In this document: piece by piece, positions 50,201 to 53,981 of the stretch
How the letters are laid out: each line of letters opens with the position of its first letter
Numbering within the stretch: the first letter of the stretch is position 1
NCBI GenBank assembly: GCA_936450465.1
Contig: OW388294.1
Location: forward strand, 68,280,075-68,344,074
Length of the DNA: 64,000 bases
DNA from: Gibbula magus
Taxonomy: Eukaryota > Mollusca > Gastropoda > Trochida > Trochidae
Reading direction: 5' to 3'
The notes under the pieces: model-generated
Told to the model about the DNA's origin: nothing
The model's input: only the letters and a program-made list of their open reading frames with translations
Databases searched by the model: none
Made by a program: the position numbers and the translations under genes

Positions 50201-50227
50201 TAGTAGCAAGATGTACAAGGTGCGCAT
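8225..50227 (-). CDS. EGF-like transmembrane receptor with mini-exon array (whole gene span)
   Basis: Gene model inferred from splice signals and phase. From the 5' end: signal-peptide exon (50227-50194), EGF exon (48259-48032), large EGF exon (46705-46172), transmembrane exon (45892-45804), a possible linker exon, then class A (45 nt) and class B (60-69 nt) mini-exons from 43519 to 8905, and terminal exons at 8796-8766 and from 8252. The first two junctions and the intact mini-exons are all phase 1, which is the main argument that they form one transcript. The ectodomain resembles MEGF10/scavenger-receptor-F type proteins, which act in cell-surface binding and phagocytosis in animals; that role here is inference. 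The intracellular part matches no family I know. The array could instead belong to a separate gene whose 5' end I cannot see, but I find no competing start between 45.8 and 43.5 kb. Confidence 0.6.
8545..8630. repeat. Half-copy of the 47-kb palindromic element
   Basis: Contains GACCAATACACCGGTCGAAA and AGATTGATCCAGTCAAAACC, matching one arm and flank of the 47-kb hairpin. Lies in the last intron of gene copy 1. Confidence 0.6.
8766..8796 (-). CDS. Penultimate exon, copy 1
   Basis: Strong acceptor TTTAATTTCAG and GTTATT donor bound 31 nt; entered in phase 1 it reads FVTEQIQHW and leaves phase 2. Copy 2 has a 36-nt counterpart (58894-58929) at the same place relative to the minisatellite, so the 5-nt difference is a private indel. 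Confidence 0.5.
8905..8949 (-). CDS. Class A mini-exon, last of the array
   Basis: 45 nt, acceptor TTTAAAG, donor AAAG|GTACTT, phase 1 to 1, peptide PPPKSENRDSLPPK. Confidence 0.6.
9000..10198 (-). mobile_element. 3' fragment of a LINE with RNase H domain
   Basis: An old insertion flanked by TTTATATA (8992-8999 and 10199-10206) that rebuilds the intron sequence ACTGTTTATATATGAA seen in other units. On the minus strand it has an RNase H domain, a zinc-knuckle-like end, and a 3' tail through a 'GCGGCGTTAAAC' segment into ACTC-type repeats at 9003-9020. The 5' part is missing. Confidence 0.75.
9228..10049 (-). pseudogene. LINE RNase H domain and C-terminus (fragment)
   Basis: Motifs in order: YTDGSKDG, FTAEAKAIL, FSDSLSC, WLPSHMGI: three of the acidic RNase H residues and the His loop. 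The last catalytic Asp is Tyr (NNKAYS where the family has GNExAD). After this comes LLKGEDPPVCIPC, a typical C-terminal Cys motif of RNase-H-bearing LINEs. The upstream coding continues in another frame (about 10050-10168, LKPKAIPPLG), so there is a frameshift near 10050. Not functional. Confidence 0.8.
10489..10557 (-). CDS. Class B mini-exon
   Basis: 69 nt, acceptor TTAAAG, donor GTTCGT, core QEETHPLPPEDISASPVLRK. It resembles the exon at 43276-43341 at the far end of the array (VLRK instead of AERK). Confidence 0.55.
10908..10962 (-). pseudogene. Class B mini-exon remnant, donor deleted
   Basis: The acceptor (CTGTAAG) and the first ~50 nt are recognisable, then the exon fuses to sequence normally found 3' of it, removing the AERK end and the donor. 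Confidence 0.45.
11269..11299 (-). pseudogene. Class A mini-exon remnant, 5' half deleted
   Basis: Only the GTTGAAG end of a class A exon remains, fused to intron sequence; donor GT is GA. Confidence 0.45.
11726..11794 (-). CDS. Class B mini-exon
   Basis: 69 nt, acceptor CTTATAG, donor GTTTG, core QEETQSFNQKETTPAPDERK. Confidence 0.55.
12120..12165 (-). pseudogene. Class A mini-exon remnant with stop
   Basis: 46 nt, donor CT instead of GT, in-frame TAA. Confidence 0.5.
12761..12804 (-). pseudogene. Class A mini-exon remnant, acceptor lost
   Basis: Donor GTATCT is present, but the sequence before the exon runs into a TACATGTAC repeat with no AG. Confidence 0.45.
13165..13233 (-). CDS. Class B mini-exon
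   Basis: 69 nt, acceptor CTTTAAG, donor GTTTGT, phase 1, core SREEPQSPQQEDTAGSPSER. Lies 77 bp left of the Academ-like insertion. Confidence 0.55.
13310..19104 (+). mobile_element. Academ-like DNA transposon (degenerate) in the exon array
   Basis: A 5795-bp element with perfect 12-bp terminal inverted repeats TAGTGCAGTGGC, a shared subterminal inverted motif GGGTGCCCGATTTT (13344-13357 and 18994-19007), and a 3-bp target duplication TTG (13307-13309, 19105-19107). Removing the element and one TTG rebuilds the GCATTGAAGATGC seen in other array units, which proves the insertion and its ends. A TSD of 3-4 bp with an XPG-like nuclease in the ORF matches what I recall of the AcademX group; other superfamilies with 3-bp TSDs are less likely. 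It broke a 2.5-kb array unit in an intron. Confidence 0.75.
14595..19015 (+). pseudogene. Transposase/XPG-like nuclease ORF of Academ-like element
   Basis: A single frame from ATG 14595 to 18317 is broken by four in-frame stops (TAA 14694, TAA 15042, TAG 16956, TAA 17913); a one-base loss near 18311 moves it to the frame ending at TAG 19013. Total about 1470 codons. Visible parts: a Cys motif (CIVCG...LRC), a second Cys cluster (CEQQCIFC...LHRC), a transposase-like core (VGALDNIDHNPTS, SFHGT, then AVDQPLFALAKYVQW, DHTNYARWLSVHIRDM, DQAHEQNNK), and a C-terminal nuclease-like part: EADTRICQHV, STVDTDVIIV and GYDTTSQFGGKGKKTAW, matching the acidic XPG-I residues and the helix-two-turn-helix of FEN1/XPG enzymes. 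The core family occurs in many copies in aquatic animals, by recollection. This copy cannot encode the full protein. Confidence 0.75.
19518..19562 (-). CDS. Class A mini-exon
   Basis: 45 nt, acceptor TTTAAAG, donor GTTTGT, peptide PSPKLETRGSHPVE. Confidence 0.55.
20044..20112 (-). CDS. Class B mini-exon
   Basis: 69 nt, acceptor CTTATAG, donor GTTTGT, phase 1, core QEETQSFNQEETTPAPDERK. Near-identical to the exon at 11726-11794. Confidence 0.55.
20438..20483 (-). pseudogene. Class A mini-exon remnant with stop
   Basis: 46 nt, donor changed to CT, and an in-frame TAA in the phase used by its neighbours. Paralogue of 12120-12165. Confidence 0.5.
21067..21110 (-). pseudogene. Class A mini-exon remnant, acceptor lost
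   Basis: A 44-nt class A remnant with a good donor (GTATCT) but a deletion removing the acceptor. Paralogue of 12761-12804. Confidence 0.45.
21472..21540 (-). pseudogene. Class B mini-exon, acceptor CG
   Basis: 69 nt open in phase 1, same CG acceptor. It joins the older 2.5-kb unit to the 1371-bp units, so the acceptor change predates their amplification. Confidence 0.5.
22041..22085 (-). pseudogene. Class A mini-exon, donor lost (1371-bp unit)
   Basis: PPPQLETRDSHPVE with a TT donor. The first member of the three matched copies. Confidence 0.5.
22843..22911 (-). pseudogene. Class B mini-exon, acceptor CG (1371-bp unit)
   Basis: Open class B exon of 69 nt with a normal donor and a CG acceptor. 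Confidence 0.5.
23412..23456 (-). pseudogene. Class A mini-exon, donor lost (1371-bp unit)
   Basis: Counterpart of 22041-22085, same donor change. Confidence 0.5.
24214..24282 (-). pseudogene. Class B mini-exon, acceptor CG (1371-bp unit)
   Basis: Exact counterpart of 22843-22911, 1371 bp away, with the same acceptor change. Confidence 0.5.
24783..24827 (-). pseudogene. Class A mini-exon, donor GT changed to TT
   Basis: 45 nt, PPPQLETRDSHPVE, normal acceptor. The donor is GAAG|TTTTG. Using the GT one base earlier gives 44 nt and a frameshift. Confidence 0.5.
25572..25640 (-). pseudogene. Class B mini-exon, acceptor AG changed to CG
   Basis: 69 nt open in phase 1 with a normal donor. The acceptor reads TTTACG instead of TTTAAAG. 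An AG 12 nt upstream could extend the exon in frame. Confidence 0.5.
26140..26184 (-). CDS. Class A mini-exon, splice sites intact
   Basis: 45 nt, PPPQLETRDSHPVE, donor GTTTGT. Same peptide as the copies in the 1371-bp units, but the donor is not mutated. Confidence 0.55.
26728..26796 (-). CDS. Class B mini-exon B1 (unit 1)
   Basis: 69 nt, normal sites, core QEETQSLHPEYTSASPAERK. It differs from units 2-4 (LHPEY for LLSED), so unit 1 is the most diverged member. Confidence 0.55.
27377..27436 (-). CDS. Class B mini-exon B2 (unit 1)
   Basis: 60 nt, normal sites, TTPEETPPGDTSASPAERK. Confidence 0.55.
27713..27780 (-). pseudogene. Class B mini-exon B3, acceptor shifted (unit 1)
   Basis: The open class B peptide is kept but the acceptor is one base off, giving 68 nt. 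Confidence 0.5.
28096..28140 (-). CDS. Class A' mini-exon with GC donor (unit 1)
   Basis: 45 nt, ATPTLKQQESRPHE, donor GAAG|GC. Confidence 0.45.
28262..29118. repeat. GC-rich 127-bp satellite block, unit 1
   Basis: About 6.7 monomers of 127-128 bp (repeated CATGCTAACACAACTCATGA and GCGAGACGCTGACC). Monomers alternate between two types (AAGCTAGCAAGAG versus AAGCTAGCGAGAG), giving a ~255-bp dimer. Clearly richer in G+C and CpG than its surroundings. Contains short dyads such as CAGCGTAGCGAGACGCTG. Intronic, between exons A and A'. Confidence 0.85.
29141..29185 (-). CDS. Class A mini-exon (unit 1)
   Basis: 45 nt, normal sites, DPSPKLETGDSHPVE; next to the satellite block. Confidence 0.55.
29739..29807 (-). 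CDS. Class B mini-exon B1 (unit 2)
   Basis: 69 nt, normal sites, core QEETQSLLSEDTSASPAERK. Confidence 0.55.
30388..30447 (-). CDS. Class B mini-exon B2 (unit 2)
   Basis: 60 nt, normal sites, TTPEETPPGDTSASPAERK. Confidence 0.55.
30724..30791 (-). pseudogene. Class B mini-exon B3, acceptor shifted (unit 2)
   Basis: 68 nt by the only adjacent AG; including it would shift the frame. Confidence 0.5.
31107..31151 (-). CDS. Class A' mini-exon with GC donor (unit 2)
   Basis: 45 nt, ATPTLKQQESRPHE, donor GCTTAT. Confidence 0.45.
31268..32129. repeat. GC-rich 127-bp satellite block, unit 2
   Basis: Near-identical to the block in unit 1, 3011 bp away. Confidence 0.85.
32152..32196 (-). CDS. Class A mini-exon (unit 2)
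   Basis: 45 nt, normal sites, DPSPKLETGDSHPVE. Confidence 0.55.
32750..32818 (-). CDS. Class B mini-exon B1 (unit 3)
   Basis: 69 nt, normal sites, core QEETQSLLSEDTSASPAERK. Confidence 0.55.
33399..33458 (-). CDS. Class B mini-exon B2 (unit 3)
   Basis: 60 nt, normal sites, peptide TTPEETPPGDTSASPAERK. Confidence 0.55.
33735..33802 (-). pseudogene. Class B mini-exon B3, acceptor shifted (unit 3)
   Basis: Same one-base acceptor shift as the other B3 copies, with private substitutions (CTTTAGG for CTGGAGG). Confidence 0.5.
34038..37245 (+). mobile_element. 5'-truncated non-LTR retrotransposon (LINE)
   Basis: About 3.2 kb inserted in a 3011-bp array unit and flanked by a 10-bp target duplication, ATATTTTTTT (34028-34037 and 37246-37255). 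The spacing to the next unit is 6229 bp, 3218 more than 3011, exactly body plus duplication. The left end starts within the ORF, so ORF1, the 5' UTR and the endonuclease N-terminus are missing. The 3' UTR ends in AATAAAATATG followed by a short AT stretch, without a long poly(A). It is antisense to the host gene and lies in an intron. Confidence 0.85.
34040..37021 (+). CDS. LINE ORF2: AP endonuclease (partial) and reverse transcriptase
   Basis: 993 codons without a stop; the first codon is TTG because the element is 5'-truncated, so no native start is present. Order: C-terminal part of an APE-type endonuclease (GDFN at about 94-97, SDHCPV at about 157-162), linker, reverse transcriptase (YRPVALTN, ...SGFTPGDSTTNQL, VPQGSVLGPLLF, catalytic FADD near 610), thumb/connection, and a C-terminal CxCG...H...C knuckle near 922-945. 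It nicks the target and primes reverse transcription from it. The motifs fit the CR1/Jockey-type group; I cannot assign the clade. The open frame indicates a recent insertion, although this copy is 5'-truncated and lacks ORF1. Confidence 0.9.
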   Translation: MEVTIPGFQAPYRKDRESRGGGVAIYVKENLCAMKMDNLDTIGLEAMWIIVKCKKQSYLIGTFYRADKSEIYWDLIDNNIANAVDLNMNTIIVGDFNLDLFKENKSKIHYLEAAYGLKQLIYEPTRITSHSSTLIDLILVTCLNKVRNSGVLDPICSDHCPVYVNIKSDRQKETCYERKIYDYSRANMENINRCINAIDTYITETEDIDLFSSKLTSELTNICNANIPNKTVLIRPRDPLWMNNEIRSLIRRRNRQHKIAKRTNLPFEWQKFKYIRNKVISSVRRAKKLHTNKIDTAISESTGTKTWWKLVKNYLQNKSAKSTCHSVINDDVLYDDMNDVSEIMNNYFTSQSNVEDPTDDPPTIAKRCDDTLTDIILEIGEVKDILLSLDTTKANGPDKIGNNILKSCAYSLAPILTKLFNKSIKSSTFPTSWKEAYVIPIHKTGNIYDCSNYRPVALTNCVAKVFEKCVFKYVNNFLRDNNLLSNLQSGFTPGDSTTNQLTYLYDFIAKALDDGKEVRAVFCDISKAFDKVWHKGILDKLKSYGIDGNLLKWFEDYLSNRTQRVVINGHASNPQHVLAGVPQGSVLGPLLFIIYINDIVDDINSNIRLFADDTSLYVIIDDPDTAAVCLNNDLLLISNWAKKWKVSFNPKKTKSIQFSRKVHRGKKPELKMNGEIIQEVENHKHLGLILQKNCYWDNQINSMTKKVSPLINCLRSLKYRLSRKSLEIIYKSFILPIFDYCGHIWDNCTHEQCNILEKLNLDALRSICGAVRGTSHKLIYEETNQEPLAERRYISKLTTFYKMKNNLSPQYLCDLVPTTPSTSNYNFRENSSVRTVKCRTATYARSFLPETIKLWNDLSQNVRNIGSLSAFKNSICRVRNKTIFFDLNLGLRSCQIIHARLRLRCSDLNADKFARHITDSPSCSCGHPIENAVHYFFTCNKYTELRMNSFFYLKGFSINTVLQVCTSLTSQDLNKLLKSIHHYILKSDRFDIS
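37336..37380 (-). CDS. Class A' mini-exon with GC donor (unit 3)
   Basis: 45 nt, peptide ATPTLKQQESRPHE, GC donor. It lies just left of the satellite block and just right of the inserted LINE, which sits in the following intron in gene orientation. Confidence 0.45.
37500..38358. repeat. GC-rich 127-bp satellite block, unit 3
   Basis: Same block with a few private substitutions. Confidence 0.85.
38381..38425 (-). CDS. Class A mini-exon (unit 3)
   Basis: 45 nt, normal sites, peptide DPSPKLETGDSHPVE. Confidence 0.55.
38979..39047 (-). CDS. Class B mini-exon B1 (unit 4)
   Basis: 69 nt, normal splice sites, peptide core QEETQSLLSEDTSASPAERK, identical to units 2 and 3. Confidence 0.55.
39628..39687 (-). 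CDS. Class B mini-exon B2 (unit 4)
   Basis: 60 nt, acceptor TTAAAG, donor GTTCGT, peptide TTPEETPPGDTSASPAERK. Three residues shorter than B1. Confidence 0.55.
40268..40327 (-). CDS. Class B mini-exon B2' (extra copy by 640-bp duplication)
   Basis: 60 nt, phase 1 to 1, peptide TPEETPPGDSSASPAERK-like, normal sites. It lies in the second copy of a 640-bp direct duplication found only in unit 4. Confidence 0.55.
40604..40671 (-). pseudogene. Class B mini-exon B3, acceptor shifted (unit 4)
   Basis: The acceptor is moved by one base (AAAAG|TACAAC), so only 68 nt would be spliced and the frame would shift. The donor is normal. Same in all four unit copies. Confidence 0.5.
40987..41031 (-). CDS. 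Class A' mini-exon with GC donor (unit 4)
   Basis: 45 nt in phase 1, peptide ATPTLKQQESRPHE, acceptor TTTCAAAG. The donor is GAAG|GCTTAT, a GC donor if used. Same in all four unit copies. Confidence 0.45.
41151..42009. repeat. GC-rich 127-bp satellite block, unit 4
   Basis: Same block with a few private substitutions. Confidence 0.85.
42032..42076 (-). CDS. Class A mini-exon (A of 3-kb unit 4)
   Basis: 45 nt, acceptor TTTAAAG, donor GTTTGT, peptide DPSPKLETGDSHPVE. It sits just 5' (minus sense) of a GC-rich satellite block. Confidence 0.55.
42631..42699 (-). CDS. Class B mini-exon (B1 of partial fifth 3-kb unit)
   Basis: 69 nt, donor GTTTGT, acceptor TTAAAG, open in phase 1 (QEETQSLLSEDTSASPAERK). 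Sequence matches the B1 exons of the 3011-bp units. Confidence 0.55.
43276..43341 (-). pseudogene. Class B mini-exon, donor lost
   Basis: 66 nt with an intact acceptor (TTTAAAG) and an open frame (QEETLPLPPRDTSSQVLRK), but the donor GT is GA (GATCGT). Either it is skipped or a nearby GT is used. Confidence 0.5.
43457..43519 (-). CDS. Class B mini-exon, first of the array
   Basis: 63 nt, acceptor CATATAG, donor GTTCGT, phase 1 to 1. Peptide contains LEERQPLHTEDTSQAERK. It is the most 5' recognisable mini-exon and is diverged from the others, including in its acceptor, so it is not a recent copy. Confidence 0.55.
43812..43911. repeat. Imperfect 100-bp palindrome
   Basis: Arms GGGTAACATGGTATCATG... 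(43812-43853) and its complement (43869-43911), with a core CATGTACCATC/GATGGTACATG and ACCAGTGTC/GACACTGGT, and a short GC-rich loop. Sits just 5' of the mini-exon array. Confidence 0.75.
44454..44508 (-). CDS. Possible exon 5: linker to mini-exon array
   Basis: Flanked by a strong acceptor (TTTGGTTTCAG) and a GTTATT donor. The 55 nt are open only from phase 0 (ILCLRQIFTRGNDEPDT) and end in phase 1, which would bridge exon 4 (phase 0 at GTAAAT) to the phase-1 mini-exons. An alternative is a 96-nt phase 1-1 candidate at 44758-44853. Neither has homology support. Confidence 0.35.
44510..45800. other. Intron region between transmembrane exon and array
   Basis: Contains the alternative continuation of exon 4 to the TAA at 45666 and a weak 96-nt phase 1-1 exon candidate (44758-44853, acceptor TTACTTGATAG, donor G|GTATGAC, peptide FGIDREKYCQLTV). 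Nothing else supported. Confidence 0.35.
45804..45892 (-). CDS. Exon 4: transmembrane segment and basic stop-transfer
   Basis: After the acceptor TGTTCAAG the peptide reads DTGPIIGGIIGGIFVLFAVV then IIVCLKRRKT: a Gly-rich single-pass helix with a basic cytoplasmic anchor, so the receptor is type I. The best nearby donor (ACG|GTAAAT) leaves phase 0. The frame also stays open past this donor to a TAA at 45666-45668, and another GT (G|GTAATT, exon from 45740) would leave phase 1. Which end is used is unresolved. Reading to the TAA would give a short tail with one YxxL (YRIL). Confidence 0.65.
46172..46705 (-). CDS. Exon 3: multiple EGF-like repeats (MEGF-like ectodomain)
   Basis: 534 nt (178 codons), acceptor CTTTCAG, donor G|GTAAGTTG, phase 1 to 1. 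It contains about four EGF-like units with recurring GxYGxxC and GCxxGxYxxxC patterns (GSGYYGETC, GCPAGKYANVC, YYGYTCDKHC, GCNDGFYGPKC) and several N-glycosylation sites (NQT, NRS, NGT, NGS). The spacing is that of MEGF10/11, SCARF and tyrosine-kinase Tie-like EGF tandem repeats. The exon ends in a short Ser/Thr stalk (ATSSEAS) just before the membrane segment. An upstream KRSS basic site (PLRKRSS) follows the exon 2-3 junction. Confidence 0.75.
47051..47150. repeat. Long hairpin (45-bp arms)
   Basis: ATTTCGACCAGTGTATCGGT and onward (47051-47096) pairs with 47106-47150 around a 9-nt loop, with few mismatches. The left flank (GGTTTTGACTGGATCAATC) and one arm recur at 8545-8630, so this is a mobile palindromic element. 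Confidence 0.75.
47309..47883. mobile_element. 575-bp MITE with TA target duplication
   Basis: TIRs AACTCACGGGCAAAAGAAAC (23 bp in all) at both ends in inverted orientation, flanked by TA. No coding capacity. Lies in an intron of the receptor gene between exons 2 and 3. A TA duplication fits Tc1/mariner-type MITEs. Confidence 0.75.
48032..48259 (-). CDS. Exon 2: EGF-like Cys-rich exon
   Basis: Acceptor TTTTCACAG and donor GTAAGT bound 228 nt (76 codons, phase 1 to 1). The peptide is rich in spaced cysteines (CLNNC, CQTLPCVHGC, NDCNKPCNQSC, CNQDDGTC), as in the EGF/laminin-EGF-like repeats of MEGF and scavenger receptors. It carries an N-glycosylation site (NQS). It follows the signal peptide, so it starts the ectodomain (about residues 12-87). 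Confidence 0.65.
48260..50190. other. Intron 1 of the receptor gene
   Basis: AT-rich; holds the diverged MITE copy at 49.5-49.8 kb. The 69-codon frame at 48696-48905 has no family resemblance or splice support. Confidence 0.45.
49491..49833. mobile_element. Diverged copy of the 47.3-kb MITE
   Basis: Starts GAAATGTCACCACATTTTC and ends TGTTTCTTTTGCGCTTGAGT, with matching interior (TTAAGGAGATTC...). Left TIR truncated. In the intron between exons 1 and 2. Confidence 0.6.
50194..50227 (-). CDS. Exon 1: start codon and signal peptide
   Basis: Reads MRTLYILLLLI, a short basic start followed by a hydrophobic run, ending at a strong donor (G|GTAAGT). It ends in phase 1 and its last G joins AT of the next exon to give Asp, continuing DLVLKSDLIPLHC. 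Eleven codons plus one base. The ATG is chosen because it is the only one giving a signal-peptide-like start just before this donor. Upstream lie long G/C homopolymers. Confidence 0.6.
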
Positions 50228-50362
50228 TGTTATCTGTAAAGGATGTACAAAAATGTATCCCGACAAGAAACTTTACTTTATTCAAACAATCTGAACTCGA
50301 GAGCGGGGAACACAAAATGGCACATATGAGATTTACAATCACAACAGGCCCGTAGCAACAGG

Positions 50363-50689
50363 GGGGGCTAGGGGGGGGGGGGGGGGGGCTCAGCTCAGCT
50401 TTTTTGCTGAGAGACAGTGCAAATAACTTCGTGAGAGAAGAATAATTTTCACTTGTAGAAAATTCTGATAATGTACGTAACGTTTGCATATAAGTTACAA
50501 GTATCGTGTTTGACTATCTAAATAGACACTGACAATAAACACAACTGGCTCTATATACTTTGTAAGAAGTGAAGAAAATTATGATAGTGCAAGTTGATCT
50601 TTGAGTATAACGCATATTGCAAGTGTACAAGTACAAGTATTGCAACGTTTACCCAGCGTACCTTTAGAGTATGAGTAAGTTTAGGTACG

Positions 50690-50721
<32 letters not shown>

Positions 50722-50770
50722 ACCCCACTGAGCTTCCAAATTCCAGCAACCAACCCCCCCCCCCCCCCCC
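50363..50770. promoter_or_regulatory. G/C homopolymer-rich region upstream of receptor exon 1
   Basis: Plus-strand G runs at 50363-50388 and C runs at 50689-50720 and 50753-50772 flank about 300 bp, starting some 135 bp upstream of the receptor ATG. These could form G-quadruplexes on both strands. No TATA box is obvious. Homopolymer lengths may be sequencing errors. Confidence 0.4.
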
Positions 50771-50799
50771 CAGCCACCTCCTTGTACATGTCGCAACAC

Positions 50800-52190
50800 A
50801 AGGTGTTTGTCAATCCTTGATAAGAGACGAGACGAGCTGCATGTTAAAACTCGCACCGATAGTTGAAAGGGCAAACAGCGTATTACATGTTTAATCTCTA
50901 TCATTGAGTGCTTGCAGCACAGGGACACGTAAAATGTAGCTAAAATCAAAATCTACACCCTATAGAAATAAAATAGCCATTGCTGCTGTTCTCGATTGGA
51001 TTCGATACCAGGCAGAAATTTACGTTAGACTAACACTTTAAACTTATCTTTATAATTTGAATTTACTGTGCAATTATTTTTGTTTAACATTATGTATAAT
51101 GTTCCAAATAATACAAGTTTCATCCACAAGAATAGAAACTGATAAAAGTGATACAAATATCCTGGTAAGATGCATAAAAACAAATAGCAAAATATAAAAT
51201 CATTCAAATTAATGTTTTTTTAAATTCTATTGAAATCATGATTTGTATTTTTCAACCGTGAATCTCTCATTTCAAATTTTGATAAAACATATTTCGTTTT
51301 GGAATAATAGTTTCAGGCTGCAAATATGTCTTTTGGCTTTGGAATTTTGTCAGATGTAATTCCTTTTTGTTTTGATAAATACAATTTGTTTATTTCATTC
51401 CAAAAATCTGTGTTTCCTGTCACTCCCAATATATATATTATATAAACGTTCAACATCATTCCAGAAAGTACATAATGCACTGTCAACCATTTTCAGTTTC
51501 ATGAATAATTTGGCATATACTGTATGAATCAATGCAACAATGTCAATTGAAACTCTAACAATTTAATTTTTACATTCTGTTTCTATAGATATTTAAAATC
51601 GAATATCATTCAAGATCAATATTTTAAAACATATTTGTCTATTTGAAAGAAATAGAAGCTTAGATAGCTATTTATCGTAAACTTTTCGAATCTTTTGCTG
51701 GAGCCATGGGGAGCCATCAAGGAGTTAAAATGGAGGCGATTCACAAACAGTGTAGCTCAGTGTCTGGTGAAGTGCTTCAGGTTTTTAAAGCCAGGGTTAT
51801 GATATGGATTGAGATAAAATTCCATTTATGTTATTTTTCTTATATTTATATTATCTTTCAGCTACACATATATGTGAGTATGGTGATAGTGGATCACCTT
51901 GCATGTAACCCCATTCCTAAAATTAAATCAAATAATAAATCATATAATCAAATAACACATGACGTTGTATCATAAGTAACGGTTTCCATTAATTACTCAA
52001 TCTTATAATCTCTGGATCGAAACCAAGTTTTAATTAAACAGAGTTGAAATCCTTAAAACTATATCAAACGCTTTTTGTCAAAGGGAATTAAAACCAACAA
52101 ACCATGCATATTTCTTTCCTTGGGGAAGATTGGAGGGTATCATTTGATACACTGCTTGCTGCGTTGTATGGTTACCCATGTCCGTCTCAT
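50800..52190. other. Intergenic, no gene seen
   Basis: AT-rich sequence with short spurious frames. The boundary between the promoter of copy 1 and the downstream flank of copy 2 should lie here. Confidence 0.4.
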
Positions 52191-52194
52191 TGAT

Positions 52195-52800
52195 ATAATA
52201 ATAATAATAATATGTGTTCTTATAAAGCGCACAAATCAAATCACTAGGCGATTTCTCTAGGCGCTGGATGATGAATGGAAATGAGTGACTGTTTATTGAA
52301 GCCCGTAGGCTTTCTTGAAAAGCACAGTTTTGACATGAGATTGGAAGGATTCCACAGATGGTGCTTGGCGAATGTCAAATGGCAAGGAGTTCCATAGGAC
52401 AGGGGCAATGTAGGAGAATTGTCTGTGTCCATATGTCTTCAATCTGACCTTAGGGACATTCAACTGATAGTTTGAACCAGATCTTAATGGCCGTGCTGGG
52501 ACGTAGTGAATGAGAAGGTCTTTCAGATAGTGAGGTGCTTTGTCATTGAGGCACTTGAAGGTCAGACTGAGTATCTTATACTCAATTCTCTGGCGTACAG
52601 GAAGCCAATGCAAACTCATCAGGAGTGGTGTCACATGTGTGTGCTTTCTAGCTCTGCAGATAAGCCTTGCAGCTGCATTCTGGACTTTTTGCAGCTTATA
52701 TACAAGGTCTTGGCGAATGTTGACCAAGAGACTACAGCAATAGTCCAGGCGAGATATGGTCCAATGCATCTCGCTGAAATGTACAGCTGACGCCATAAAC
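52195..52800 (-). pseudogene. LINE 3' fragment (RT C-terminus) with ATT tail
   Basis: The minus-strand frame 52796-52293 reads SRLDYCCSLL, KLQKVQNAAARLICR, LHWLPVRQRIEYKILSLTFK, LWNSLPFDIRQAPSVESFQS, LFKKAY: the region downstream of the RT in CR1/L2-type LINEs. It ends in a 3' UTR (GCGCTTTATAAGAACAC) and an (ATT)n tail at 52195-52212. The upstream RT is missing. Confidence 0.8.
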
Positions 52801-53637
52801 TACATGGCTAATGTAAATATGGCCAACGTGTAGAGAAAACAGGAGCAAATTGCAGTATGTTAAGACAGTTTGCACTCAAGATTAGATAACACACATATAT
52901 ATAAAATAAATACAGACATTTGTGAATATATCACGCATTATAAGAACCCTATTTATTTGGTCATGAACAATGTACAAAGTTTCAACTGGCCTCGTGGTCT
53001 AAAGATTAGTTCGGCCAAAAAGCAACAGGACACAGGTCCCACATCCCAAATGAAACATTTGTAAATATATTATATGTGCATATATAATCTGACAGTTTAT
53101 AAAGCATCATCACTTATATTTGGAAATTTAGAAAGTTGACTCCATTGATTAAACAGTTGTTAAAAAGTGTATGTATAACAGAAGAAATGTAGGTGTATGG
53201 GCTAATACACTTGTTACAAAAGAAACCATAGCAACGAGACCGGAAGTGGGGTATACTTCCTTATCTGAAGTGAATATTGCAATTGGCACTATGCTGCTAT
53301 TATTGTTGTAGATACATGTAGTTGTGGTGACATAGTCATAAGATATATATTTATATCAGCTGTGTAATCCAGATAGGAAAAGTGTTGTTTTTTTTCAAAA
53401 GGTAAAAGAAACCCACAAACAAAACCCAGAAAAAAACGAGGAAAAGAGAAATAGAGCTTTCAATGGGCGTTTAATTTAAATGATTATCATTCAAGTATTT
53501 TGATTTTTTATAAAAGTACTACGCACGTAATTTAAAAAAAAATTAAACCTTTCTACCCAGTTCTATTATCTGACCAGAACTCAAAGGTCCAGTAACATGT
53601 GTATTTGATTTACCTTTGACGCTTTAAAGGGGCACTA

Positions 53638-53981
53638 GCACGTTTTTTTGCTCAAATAAGTCGATGAAATGTATTCGATAAATAATTTCACCAATCGTAA
53701 AACAACCTTCTCTTTTCGAAAAATGAAGCTAAAAATGAGTGTACATGGCTCAGTAAAGACAATGGAATCGTTTTTGACATTCAAAATAATAAAATGTGTT
53801 CACTATAAAATGGCCGCCATGCAATTTTTGCTTTATACGCAACACCGTTATTACTACTACGGATAATTGGTTTGTGTATTAAGATGTTTTACACTCTAAA
53901 GTAAATTTAAATGGAACAAACTATCATTATAAATAGGTAATTTGAAAAAATAAATTTTGCAAAAAACTTGCTACTGCCCCT
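53638..53981. mobile_element. 344-bp MITE with TTAA target duplication
   Basis: TIRs AGGGGCACTAGCACG / AGGGGCAGTAGCAAG continuing through a T run, flanked by TTAA on both sides. TTAA duplication fits piggyBac or Kolobok-type MITEs. The 65-codon open frame inside looks incidental. Confidence 0.75.

Noticed and set aside
50551..50949. 132-codon minus frame with a poly-Gly segment
   Set aside because: The Gly run is the C homopolymer; the flanks show no coding character and it overlaps the receptor promoter.
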